DNA of 5,980 nt from Pseudomonadota bacterium (GCA_963204845.1 CAUJIL010000142.1:1-5980), one strand, 5' to 3'; shown: positions 1 through 5,980, counted from the first letter of the stretch. Numbers and translations are program-made. The notes: generated by a model not told the origin, from the sequence alone.

Positions 1-715
1 TGACCAGCAGGTCGGTCAGCCCGGCTTCGGCGAGCCGGCGTTCGGCCGCGGCAACTGCCTCACGATCATCGTCGACACGCGCATCGAAGTCGAACAGCAG
101 CAGTCCACGCGGCCGGTGGCCGCCGATCACCAGATCCACCGCCGTCGCGAGGCACTCGGTGCTGGTGGCCAGCCAGGCCGGTTCGATCTCGCCGTGGATC
201 GCCTGCAGTTGCGCGGGTGACGCGCTGGTCTGCAGCGGCACCACGACCGCGCCGTTGTGCAGCGCGGCGAGGTCCACGGTTGCGAATTCGACGCCGGTGA
301 AGGCGAGGATGCCGATCAGTTCGTCCGCGCCGAGGCCGCGCTGCGGATCCGCGTGCCAGGCGGTTGCGAGTGCGCGCACGCGTGACCACAGTTCGCCGTA
401 ACTGACGGTTGCGAACTCGGGCCGCAAACGACGCACGCTGCGGCCGTTGCCGACGTCGGTGACGACCTCCACGACGCGCTCGGCGAGCGCCGGCCGTGCG
501 GCGTAGCCTTCCATGCACGCCGCGATGATCTGCGCCAGCCCGAGTCCGGGCCGCGTTTTCGCCGCGTTGATCGCGGGATCGGGCATCGTGGCACGGAACT
601 GCGGATCGGCCGCCGCGAGTGCGGCGAAGCGCGCCGCGAGCTGCTGCGGTTCGTCGCTGGGGGAGGTCGCTGTGTCTGGCGACTGCGCGAGGTCGGCCGG
701 GTGGCGGTTCTGCAT
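1..715 (-). CDS. car: Carboxylic acid reductase (CAR), N-terminal part of the adenylation domain; runs off the left edge
   Basis: The family reduces carboxylic acids to aldehydes: an adenylation domain activates the acid with ATP, a phosphopantetheine carrier domain holds the thioester, and a C-terminal reductase domain releases the aldehyde with NADPH. Full enzymes have about 1170 residues; only residues 1-238 lie here. Recognition rests on similarity, from memory, to the N-termini of Nocardia and mycobacterial CARs: GLGLAQIIAACMEGYAARPA (57-76), RRLRPEFATVSYGELWSRV (95-113), ATAWHADP (117-124), ILAFTGVEFATVDLAALH (136-153), GAVVVPLQTSASPAQL (155-170) and a LLLFDFDA segment (205-212). ATG at 715-713 is the only usable start: the same frame upstream has no ATG, GTG or TTG before a TGA at 772-770. 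The Shine-Dalgarno is weak (GAGA, 8 nt upstream). Residues 1-22 are a polar extension beyond the usual start. The ATP-binding signature, carrier serine and reductase domain lie outside the window, so an intact enzyme cannot be shown. The alternative, a plain acyl-CoA synthetase, fits this N-terminus less well. Confidence 0.85.
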   Translation of the reverse strand, partial: MQNRHPADLAQSPDTATSPSDEPQQLAARFAALAAADPQFRATMPDPAINAAKTRPGLGLAQIIAACMEGYAARPALAERVVEVVTDVGNGRSVRRLRPEFATVSYGELWSRVRALATAWHADPQRGLGADELIGILAFTGVEFATVDLAALHNGAVVVPLQTSASPAQLQAIHGEIEPAWLATSTECLATAVDLVIGGHRPRGLLLFDFDARVDDDREAVAAAERRLAEAGLTDLLV

Positions 716-745
716 GCAGGCTGTCTCGTAACTTATGGTGAAGGA

Positions 746-773
746 ATTAGAGCACGAAACGGCAGGTGGTCAA
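746..773 (-). promoter_or_regulatory. Candidate sigma-70 promoter for the carboxylic acid reductase gene, with extended -10
   Basis: On the minus strand the -35 box is TTGACC (773-768, five of six to consensus). A 16-bp spacer follows, then the -10 box TCTAAT (751-746, five of six). The spacer ends in TGC directly before the -10 box, which gives the TGn extended -10 element. Transcription would start near 739, leaving a leader of about 24 nt before the ATG at 715. The region is clearly less GC-rich than the coding DNA on both sides. The match is read by eye; no start site has been mapped. Confidence 0.55.
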
Positions 774-807
774 AATTTCAGGTATCTGCGCCGACCGCGA
801 TCCAGCC

Positions 808-813
808 TATGAT
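808..813 (+). promoter_or_regulatory. Possible -10 box for the DUF3293 gene, within an imperfect inverted repeat
   Basis: TATGAT matches the sigma-70 -10 consensus at five of six positions and lies 29 bp before the ATG at 843. No good -35 box sits 16-18 bp upstream, so this would be a weak or activator-dependent promoter. The inverted repeat CGATC (798-802) / GATCG (811-815) with an 8-nt loop overlaps the box and could be an operator, but repeats this short arise by chance in GC-rich DNA. Confidence 0.25.
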
Positions 814-832
814 CGGCGTCGACGACCGCCGT

Positions 833-839
833 GGAGGAG
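833..839 (+). promoter_or_regulatory. Ribosome binding site that sets the DUF3293 start
   Basis: GGAGGAG lies three bases before the ATG at 843, with its GGAGG core five bases away. It favours ATG 843 over the in-frame GTG at 831, because that GTG directly abuts and would destroy the role of this site. Confidence 0.75.
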
Positions 840-842
840 CCG

Positions 843-1262
843 ATGAGCACGCTCGCGCGCAGCACCCTGATCGCCTACCTCGAGTGCCGTTACGAGGTGC
901 ATGCGCAGCCGGCGTTCGTGCTGCGCATCGGGGAGCGCAGCCGGGCACTGGCCGCGCTGTATGCTCGCCGTGGTGCGGATTGCGCGGCGTACCTGAGCGC
1001 CTGCAATCCGCGCGGTGACCTCGCGGACATGGAGTGGAACGCGCGTGCCACGCGGCGGCTGCGCAGGGCGCTCGAGCGGCTGGGCTACGCATGGGTTCCG
1101 GGTTGCGGCCGGGACCCGGCCGGAGTCTGGCCTGGCGAAGCCAGCGTGCTGGTGCCGGGGATGGGGCTCGCCGAAGCCACCGCGATCGCCCGGCGCTTCG
1201 CGCAGAATGCCGTCGTCTGGTCCGCCGCCGACGCCCGCCCGCAACTGGTGCTGTTGCGCTGA
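843..1262 (+). CDS. DUF3293 family protein of unknown function
   Basis: A 139-residue soluble-looking protein with no signal peptide or membrane segment. It fits the DUF3293 pattern, which I recognise from memory: a start with an aromatic residue in a Y-x-(V/F) context (RYEVH, 16-20), a strand plus ACNPRG motif (52-57, usually written A-x-NP), then a helix with a conserved N and R-rich stretch (EWNARATRRLRRALERLGY, 63-81). This is followed by GCGRDPAGVWPGEASVLVPGM (86-106, the family's G-x-G-x-x-x-x-W-x-E-x-S-x-x-V pattern) and FAQNAVVW (118-125). The length suits a single-domain member. The function of the family is not known to me. It is divergent from the carboxylic acid reductase gene and 85 bp upstream of the CBS gene on the same strand, so co-transcription with the latter is possible. 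The first residues MSTLARSTLIAYL lead straight into the domain, supporting ATG 843. Confidence 0.8.
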   Translation: MSTLARSTLIAYLECRYEVHAQPAFVLRIGERSRALAALYARRGADCAAYLSACNPRGDLADMEWNARATRRLRRALERLGYAWVPGCGRDPAGVWPGEASVLVPGMGLAEATAIARRFAQNAVVWSAADARPQLVLLR

Positions 1263-1282
1263 GCGCACCGCGTCCGTCAGTC

Positions 1283-1312
1283 TTGTCATGCGTGTTCGGC
1301 TTCGGCGATCAT
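1283..1312 (+). promoter_or_regulatory. Weak candidate promoter for the CBS-domain gene
   Basis: TTGTCA (1283-1288, five of six to the -35 consensus) is followed after 18 bp by GATCAT (1307-1312, four of six to the -10 consensus). The pair lies in the 85-bp gap between the DUF3293 stop and the CBS start, and would give a leader of roughly 30 nt. The -10 box is poor, so read-through from the DUF3293 gene is an equal possibility. Confidence 0.3.
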
Positions 1313-1333
1313 GCAAGCGGATCCAGCGATGCA

Positions 1334-1340
1334 GCGGAGG
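1334..1340 (+). promoter_or_regulatory. Ribosome binding site that sets the CBS protein start
   Basis: GCGGAGG ends seven bases before the ATG at 1348. The same frame stays open upstream to an ATG at 1015, inside the DUF3293 gene. This site, together with the family length, decides for the short 144-residue form. Confidence 0.75.
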
Positions 1341-1347
1341 GTTGCGC

Positions 1348-1782
1348 ATGCCGACCGTCACACAGATCCTCGAAAGCAAGGTGCGTGGCGTGAAGACCGT
1401 CGAGGCCACGATGACCGTCTACGCGGCGGTGACGCTGCTGTCCACGTACCAGATCGGTGCGCTGGTGGTGGTCGACGGTGACGGGCCGGTAGGGATCTTT
1501 TCCGAGCGCGATTACGCGCGCAAGGGAATCATCCGCGGACGCGAGGCGCACCGCACGCTGGTGCGCGACCTGATGTCCTCACCACTGATCACGGTGACTC
1601 CCGACGATTCGATCGAGGAGTGCATGCAGCTGATGACCGCGCGGCGCATCCGCCACCTGCCGGTGCTCGATGAGGGCGAACTGGTCGGCATCGTGACCAT
1701 CGGCGACGTGGTCATGCACATGATCTCGCGGCAGAAGAGCACCATCGAGCAGCTCGAAGGCTACATTACGGGCCGCTTCTGA
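1348..1782 (+). CDS. Stand-alone two-CBS-domain protein
   Basis: A 144-residue soluble protein made almost entirely of a CBS-domain pair (Bateman module). The first CBS repeat covers about residues 6-62 and ends in GIFSERDYARKG (49-60); the second covers about 73-128 and ends in GIVTIGDVVMHM (114-125). Each has the S/T-x-x-D element that contacts the ribose of bound adenine nucleotides in this superfamily (S52-D55 and T117-D120). DLMSSPLITVTPDDSIEECM (74-93) is the typical entry to a second CBS repeat. The tail TIEQLEGYITGRF (132-144) matches the conserved ending of this common proteobacterial family. No enzyme or transporter domain is attached, so it probably senses AMP, ATP or a related ligand and acts on a partner protein; the partner is unknown. 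It converges on nuoN, 28 bp away. A role in respiration or energy sensing is tempting from position alone but is not shown. Confidence 0.93.
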   Translation: MPTVTQILESKVRGVKTVEATMTVYAAVTLLSTYQIGALVVVDGDGPVGIFSERDYARKGIIRGREAHRTLVRDLMSSPLITVTPDDSIEECMQLMTARRIRHLPVLDEGELVGIVTIGDVVMHMISRQKSTIEQLEGYITGRF

Positions 1783-1810
1783 GGCGCCTCGCGCGCTATC
1801 GCCGCAGTGT

Positions 1811-3241
1811 TCAGCGCAGCAGATCGAGCAGCGGCTGCGGGTAGAGTCCGACCGCGAGCGTGAACAGCGACAGCAGCACGGTCATCAAGCCACCCGAGCG
1901 TTCGCCCCAGTTGCGCTCGGCGTCGAGGCGCCGGCGTCCCGGCACGGCCAGGAACATCGTCACCATCACGCGCAGGTAGAAGTAGATCCCGATCGCGCTG
2001 CCGAGCGCGAGCACCGCGACCAGCCACCACAATTCGGCCGCGACACCGGCGGCGACCACGTAGAACTTCGCGATGAAGCCGGCGGTCAGCGGGATGCCGG
2101 CCAGCGACAGCACCGCGACCGTCATCACCGCCGCCAGGTACGGGTGCTGCCAGAACAGTCCACGCAGGTCGGCGAGTCCCTGCGCGTCGTCGCCCCGGTA
2201 CGGCGAGGACAGCAGCGTCAGCACGCCGAAGGCGCCGAGCGAGGCCGCCATGTAGGTCAGCAGGTACACGCCGAGCGCCTCGTCGCCGATCGTGTTGCCG
2301 GCGATGACCGCGATCAGCAGGTAGCCGAAGTGCGCGATCGACGAATAGCCGAGCAGCCGCTTCACGTTGCCCTGGAACAGCGCGAGCAGGTTACCGGTCA
2401 GGATCGACAGCATGGCGAGGCCGGCGAGCAGCGCGGTGAACAGCGTGCTGCGCCCCAGTCCGAGTTCCTGCCACCAGCGCATCAGCAGCAGTACCACCGC
2501 GATCTTGCCCACCGTGGCGAGGAACGCACCGACCGGTGCCGGCGCGCCGTGGTAGACGTCCGGGGTCCACAGGTGGAACGGCGCCAGCGACAGCTTGAAC
2601 GCGATTCCCGCGAGCATCAGCGTGAGCCCGGTGAGCAGCAGCGGCGCGCCCGCCTGCAGCGGTTGCGCCAGGGTCGCGAACGCGAGCGAACCGGTTTCGG
2701 CGTAGACCAGCGCCATGCCGAACAGCAGGAAGGTCGAAGCCGCGGCCGACAGCACGAGGTACTTGATCGCCGCCTCCAGCGAACGGCGGTCGCGGTAGAT
2801 GTAGCCGATCATCCCGTACAGCGGCAGCGACATCAGCTCGAGGCCGATCAGCAGCGTCGCCATGTGGTTCGCTCCTACCAGCACGATCGCCCCGCTGGCG
2901 GCGATCAGCAGCAGCAGGTACATCTCGTCGCGGTTGTCCTGCAGCCCTTCGAGATACGCGTGCGCCAGCGTCGCGCAGCCGAGCGTGGACACCAGCACCG
3001 CGGCGGTGCCGAACACGGCCAGGCCGTCGTGCTGCAGCAGCGCGGTCAGCGGCAGTTCCAGCGGCAGTGCATTGTGCGTGAACAGCGTGGTGAGCAGCGC
3101 CACGTTCAGCCCGACCACGGTCAGCGTGGCGTTCACGAAATGGTTGCGCCGCCACGCGATCGACAGCATCACCGCGACGGCGGTCGCGACCGTCACCAGC
3201 AGCGGCGCGAGCGCGAGGAGTTCGGTGGATCCGATCGTCAT
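1811..3241 (-). CDS. nuoN: NADH:quinone oxidoreductase (complex I) subunit N
   Basis: One of three antiporter-like subunits in the membrane arm of proton-pumping complex I, in the cytoplasmic membrane. The 476-residue protein is hydrophobic throughout, consistent with the family's 14 transmembrane helices, and close to the E. coli length. Landmarks include GLELMSLPLYGMIGY (133-147), the K-containing AAIKYLVLSAAASTFLLFG (157-175), GIAFKLSLAPFHLWTPDVYH (212-231), GNVKRLLGYSSIAHFGY (291-307) and SLAGIPLTAGFIAKFYV (379-395). The charged residues expected of the proton path are present: E135, K160, K216, K246 and K392, corresponding to E. coli E133, K158, K217, K247 and K395. Its ATG (3241-3239) overlaps the nuoM stop in an ATGA, implying translational coupling; an AGGAG (3256-3252) lies 10 nt upstream inside nuoM. 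It is the last nuo gene here and is followed by a convergent CBS gene. It ends in PQPLLDLLR, like the NuoM region PQPVLDLSER, which reflects their shared ancestry. Confidence 0.97.
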   Translation of the reverse strand: MTIGSTELLALAPLLVTVATAVAVMLSIAWRRNHFVNATLTVVGLNVALLTTLFTHNALPLELPLTALLQHDGLAVFGTAAVLVSTLGCATLAHAYLEGLQDNRDEMYLLLLIAASGAIVLVGANHMATLLIGLELMSLPLYGMIGYIYRDRRSLEAAIKYLVLSAAASTFLLFGMALVYAETGSLAFATLAQPLQAGAPLLLTGLTLMLAGIAFKLSLAPFHLWTPDVYHGAPAPVGAFLATVGKIAVVLLLMRWWQELGLGRSTLFTALLAGLAMLSILTGNLLALFQGNVKRLLGYSSIAHFGYLLIAVIAGNTIGDEALGVYLLTYMAASLGAFGVLTLLSSPYRGDDAQGLADLRGLFWQHPYLAAVMTVAVLSLAGIPLTAGFIAKFYVVAAGVAAELWWLVAVLALGSAIGIYFYLRVMVTMFLAVPGRRRLDAERNWGERSGGLMTVLLSLFTLAVGLYPQPLLDLLR

Positions 3242-4767
3242 GGCACGGCGGCTCCTGTGGCGTTCTGCTGCGGCGGGTAGAACTCGCGCACCAGCGCGAC
3301 CGGGCGTTCGGAGAGGTCGAGCACCGGCTGCGGGTACAGTCCCAGCCAGACGATGGCGCCGGCCAGCAACAGCAACATCAGCGTCTCACGCCTGCCGGCG
3401 CCGGGGATCGGTATCGGCGAGCGCGCCGGGCCGAACATGCTGCGGTGCACCATCGCGAGCGAATACGCCGAGGCGAGCACCAGTCCCCCAGTCGCGATCA
3501 CGACCGGAACCGGCGCCACCGCATAGCTGCCGGCGAGGATCAGGAATTCGCCGACGAAGTTGCCGGTACCGGGCAGCCCCAGCGAGGCAGCGGCGAAGAA
3601 CAGCGCGAACGGCGGGAGCAGCGGCAGCCGCGACCACAGCCCGCCCATCTGGCGCATGTCGCGCGTGTGCAGCCGTTCGTAGAGCTGGCCGCACAGGATG
3701 AACAACGCCGATGCCGACAGTCCGTGCGCGATCATCTGCACCACCGCGCCCTCGATCGCCATCGCGCCGCCGGCGTAGATGCCGATCAGCACGTAGCCCA
3801 TGTGCGAGATCGAGGTGTAGGCGACCAGGCGCTTGATGTCGGTCTGCGCGAAGGCGAGCACCGCGCCGTAGAAGATCCCGGCGATGCCGAGCCAGATCGC
3901 GATCGGCGCGAACTCGGCCGAGGCGTTCGGGAAGAACGGCAGCGCGAAGCGCAGCAGCCCGTAGGAGGCGGTCTTCAGCAGCAGCCCCGCCAGGTCGACC
4001 GATCCCGCGGTGGGTGCCTGCGAGTGTGCGTCGGGCAGCCAGCCGTGCAACGGCACGATCGGCAGCTTGACCGCGAAGGCGACGAAGAACCCGAGCATCA
4101 GCAGGAACTCGAGCTGTGGCTCGAGCGCCGTGGCGCGCAGCACCTCGTAATCGAAGCTGAGCACGCCGGTGGCGTCGAAGTGCGCGAACGCGAGCCCGAG
4201 AATCGACAGCAGCATCAGCAGGCCCGAGGCCTGCGTGTAGATGAAGAATTTGGTGGCCGCCGAGATCCGTGACTTGCTGCCCGCCGCGCGGTGGCCCCAC
4301 AGCGCGATCAGGAAGTACATCGGCACCAGCATCATTTCCCAGAACAGGAAGAACAGGAACAGGTCCAGCGCCAGGAAGACGCCGATCACGCCGCCGAGGA
4401 TCCACAGCAGGTTCAGGTGGAAGAAGCCGGTGTTGCGCTGGATCTCGCTCCAGGAGCACAGCACCGACAGCACGCCGAGGAAACCCGTCAGGACGACCAG
4501 CGCCAGCGACATGCCGTCGATCCCGAGGTGGATCGCGATGCCCAGCGACGGGATCCACGGCATCCGGAATTCCAGTTGCCACTGCGGCGCATCGTGCACG
4601 CCGGCGCCCAGGTGGTAATCGCCGCTCAACCACAGCTCGAGCGCGAGCGCGGTGACCAGCGTCATTGCGCCGAGCGCGATCCAGCGCGGCGTATTGCCGA
4701 AACGGTCGGTCTGCCAGCACAGCAGTCCGGCGAGGATCGGTATCAGGATCAGCCAGGCGAGCAGCAT
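3238..4767 (-). CDS. nuoM: NADH:quinone oxidoreductase (complex I) subunit M
   Basis: Middle antiporter-like subunit of the complex I membrane arm. The protein has 509 residues, and the numbering coincides with E. coli NuoM at all key points I checked: E144 in FWEMMLVPMYF (142-152), K234 in FAVKLPIVPLHGWLPDAH (231-248), K265 in SVDLAGLLLKT (256-266), H348 in QMIAHGLS (344-351) and E407 in TGNFVGEF (401-408). Further family landmarks are HLGIDGMSLALVVLTGFLG (80-98), QTDIKRLVAYTSISHMGYV (308-326) and MRQMGGLWSRLP (371-382). The sequence is hydrophobic, consistent with 14 membrane helices. The last ten residues are a variable tail. ATG at 4767-4765 starts 13 nt after the nuoL stop, and GGAAG (4780-4776), eight nt upstream, serves as Shine-Dalgarno. 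No truncation or frameshift is seen. The NuoM assignment rather than a Mrp-type antiporter subunit or an HyfF/hydrogenase homologue rests on these exact motifs and the L-M-N order. Confidence 0.98.
   Translation of the reverse strand: MLLAWLILIPILAGLLCWQTDRFGNTPRWIALGAMTLVTALALELWLSGDYHLGAGVHDAPQWQLEFRMPWIPSLGIAIHLGIDGMSLALVVLTGFLGVLSVLCSWSEIQRNTGFFHLNLLWILGGVIGVFLALDLFLFFLFWEMMLVPMYFLIALWGHRAAGSKSRISAATKFFIYTQASGLLMLLSILGLAFAHFDATGVLSFDYEVLRATALEPQLEFLLMLGFFVAFAVKLPIVPLHGWLPDAHSQAPTAGSVDLAGLLLKTASYGLLRFALPFFPNASAEFAPIAIWLGIAGIFYGAVLAFAQTDIKRLVAYTSISHMGYVLIGIYAGGAMAIEGAVVQMIAHGLSASALFILCGQLYERLHTRDMRQMGGLWSRLPLLPPFALFFAAASLGLPGTGNFVGEFLILAGSYAVAPVPVVIATGGLVLASAYSLAMVHRSMFGPARSPIPIPGAGRRETLMLLLLAGAIVWLGLYPQPVLDLSERPVALVREFYPPQQNATGAAVP
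3252..3256 (-). promoter_or_regulatory. Ribosome binding site of nuoN, inside the end of nuoM
   Basis: AGGAG on the minus strand lies 10 nt before the nuoN ATG. It sits within the last codons of nuoM, so nuoN can be started both by ribosomes that terminate at the ATGA overlap and by direct binding here. Confidence 0.6.
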
Positions 4768-4780
4768 GACCGGCGCTTCC

Positions 4781-5980
4781 CTAGTTCAGGTTGATCACGG
4801 CCACGGCCAGCAGCGCCACCGCGCCGAGCGCGACCGAGGCGACGTACCAGCGCAGCCTGCCGGTCTGCGGCATCACCGCCACGCGGTTGGCCGCGCGCAC
4901 CACCACCGGCAGCAGCCCCAGCGTGGCGTCGAGTCCATCGCGGCGCTCTTCGCGTGCGAGCAGGCGGAACGGGCGCACGAACAGCCGGTCGTACAGCGCG
5001 TCGAAGCCGAAGGCGTTCAGCCACCAGTGGCCCAGGAAACGTCCGGTGGCGCTGGCGGCGAGGCGCTCGACGAACCGGCGCCGACCGAGAAACAGCCAGG
5101 CCGCGAGCGCGATGCCGACCAGCGCGCAGCCGGCCGACAAGGCCTCGACCAGATGCCGGCCGGCGCCGCCGTGTTCGCCGGGCGATGCCGGCAGCACTTC
5201 GGCCAGCGGCGGCTCGATCAGCGCACCGAGCGCGGTCGAGAGCACGAGCAGGATCGCCAGCGGCAGCACGCGGGCAAGTCCTGTGCCGGGGTGTGCAACC
5301 AGCCGCTCCTCACCGTGGAACACGCTGAAGATCAGGCGGAACGTGTAGATCGAGGTCAACAGCGCGCCCGCCAGCCCGGCGGCGACCAGGTGCGTGTTGC
5401 CGGCGGCCCAGGCGGACCACAGGATCTCGTCCTTCGAATAGAAACCGGCGGTCACGAAGGGCAGCGCGCACAGCGCGAGCCCGCCGACCAGGAAGCACGC
5501 GTACTCGAGCGGCAGGCGCTGGCGCAGCCCGCCCATCTTGCGGATATCCTGCTCGTGGTGGCAGGCGACGATCACCGCGCCGGCGGTCAGGAACAGCAGT
5601 GCCTTGAAGAACGCGTGCGTCATCAGGTGGAAGATCGCGGCGCTCCAGGCGCCGGCGCCCAGCGCGAGGAACATGTAGCCGATCTGGCTCATGGTCGAAT
5701 ACGCGAGCACGCGCTTGATGTCGGTCTGCACCAGTGCGCACAGCCCGGCGATCAGCAACGTCACGGCGCCGACGTTGCCCACCAGCGCGAGCACCTCGGG
5801 CGCCAGCGCGAACAGCCCGTGCATACGTGCGATCAGGTACACGCCGGCGGTGACCATGGTCGCGGCGTGGATCAGCGCCGAGACCGGCGTGGGGCCTGCC
5901 ATCGCGTCGGCGAGCCAGGTCTGCAACGGCAGCTGTGCGGACTTGCCGACGGCGCCGCCGAGCAGCAGCAGCGCGGCGGC
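4781..5980 (-). CDS. nuoL: NADH:quinone oxidoreductase (complex I) subunit L, C-terminal two-thirds; runs off the right edge
   Basis: Distal antiporter-like subunit of the complex I membrane arm, which also carries the long lateral helix that runs along subunits M and N. The frame is open to the right edge: 399 residues are visible, starting AAALLLLGGAVGKSAQLPLQ. If the first is taken as residue 217, the functional residues fall on E. coli numbers: K229 (GKSAQLPL), H254 (ALIHAAT), H334 and H338 (FHLMTHAFF), K342 (FFKALLF), K399 and D400 (YSKDEIL). The full protein would then have about 615 residues against 613 in E. coli. The last part, from about visible residue 320, contains FGFDALYDRLFVRPF and the charged amphipathic stretch of the lateral helix, then QTGRLRWYVASVALGAVALL and a final membrane anchor, ending at TAG (4783-4781). 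The N-terminal third and the true start are outside the window. The TTG at 5926 is an internal leucine, not a start. Confidence 0.98.
   Translation of the reverse strand, partial: AAALLLLGGAVGKSAQLPLQTWLADAMAGPTPVSALIHAATMVTAGVYLIARMHGLFALAPEVLALVGNVGAVTLLIAGLCALVQTDIKRVLAYSTMSQIGYMFLALGAGAWSAAIFHLMTHAFFKALLFLTAGAVIVACHHEQDIRKMGGLRQRLPLEYACFLVGGLALCALPFVTAGFYSKDEILWSAWAAGNTHLVAAGLAGALLTSIYTFRLIFSVFHGEERLVAHPGTGLARVLPLAILLVLSTALGALIEPPLAEVLPASPGEHGGAGRHLVEALSAGCALVGIALAAWLFLGRRRFVERLAASATGRFLGHWWLNAFGFDALYDRLFVRPFRLLAREERRDGLDATLGLLPVVVRAANRVAVMPQTGRLRWYVASVALGAVALLAVAVINLN

Noticed and set aside
66..594. Minus-strand open frames at 66-518 and 316-594
   Set aside because: They are out-of-frame readings of the carboxylic acid reductase gene, arginine-rich and without recognisable motifs.
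1286..1314. A direct repeat TCATGC (1286-1291 and 1309-1314) upstream of the CBS gene, considered as an operator
   Set aside because: Six bases is too short to distinguish from chance, and nothing links it to a known regulator.
1015..1782. A longer, 255-residue version of the CBS protein starting at 1015
   Set aside because: The extra 111 residues overlap the DUF3293 gene in another frame and look like shadow sequence. The clear ribosome binding site at 1334-1340 and the family length support the start at 1348.
1781..1790. The perfect palindrome GAGGCGCCTC at the CBS stop codon, considered as a terminator
   Set aside because: It has no loop and no T-run on either side. It may form only a very short cruciform and is expected by chance in this composition.
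2144..3280. A 378-codon open frame on the plus strand opposite nuoN
   Set aside because: The translation is almost entirely Q, R, H, E and D with no fold-like pattern, which is what the antisense of GC-rich membrane-protein codons gives. NuoN is certain on the other strand.
3445..4272. A 275-codon open frame on the plus strand opposite nuoM, and similar ones at 4291-4794 and 2862-3701
   Set aside because: They show the same low-complexity Q/R/H/E or S/R/A composition, and each lies opposite a well-conserved complex I gene.
3386..4720. A 444-codon frame on the same strand as nuoM, and a 254-codon one at 2391-3155 on the strand of nuoN
   Set aside because: Both are frame-shifted readings of nuoM and nuoN with R/A/D-rich composition, caused by the scarcity of stop codons in GC-rich DNA.
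1..5980. A search for tRNA or rRNA genes, CRISPR arrays, insertion sequences, attachment sites and long repeats
   Set aside because: None were seen by eye. Gaps between genes are all 127 bp or less, and none holds such an element.

Overview
The window is a GC-rich, densely coding chromosomal segment. I place it in a proteobacterium, most likely a gammaproteobacterium. The reasons are that the NuoM and NuoL proteins align with the E. coli subunits residue for residue at the functional positions I checked, and that the CBS protein has the C-terminal TIEQLE tail I associate with proteobacterial CBS-pair proteins. I did not count GC content or run any search, and I cannot name a genus.

Layout, left to right. 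(1) Positions 1-715, minus strand: the first 238 codons of a gene running off the left edge. I recognise the N-terminus of a carboxylic acid reductase (CAR), a large ATP- and NADPH-dependent enzyme that reduces carboxylic acids to aldehydes. (2) Positions 716-842: a 127-bp divergent intergenic region. It is less GC-rich than its surroundings and carries a convincing candidate promoter reading left into the CAR gene, plus a weaker one reading right. (3) 843-1262, plus strand: a DUF3293-type protein of unknown function. (4) 1348-1782, plus strand: a stand-alone protein with two CBS domains, a likely nucleotide-sensing module. (5) 1783-1810: a 28-bp gap between convergent genes with no visible terminator. 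(6) 1811-5980, minus strand: the distal end of a respiratory complex I operon, transcribed nuoL (partial, cut at the right edge) to nuoM to nuoN.

NuoL, NuoM and NuoN are the three antiporter-like membrane subunits of proton-pumping NADH:quinone oxidoreductase. They form the membrane arm that couples quinone reduction to proton translocation. The genes are tightly packed (13-bp gap for L/M, 4-bp ATGA overlap for M/N), and all the essential charged residues I looked for are present, so this looks like a working complex I. The CBS and DUF3293 genes point towards the nuo operon and are not part of it.

Nothing here amounts to a clearly undescribed system. The most noteworthy item is the CAR gene: this enzyme family is best known from actinobacteria, and here it sits in what looks like a proteobacterial background. 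Its own promoter and the gene beyond the left edge are the things to follow.
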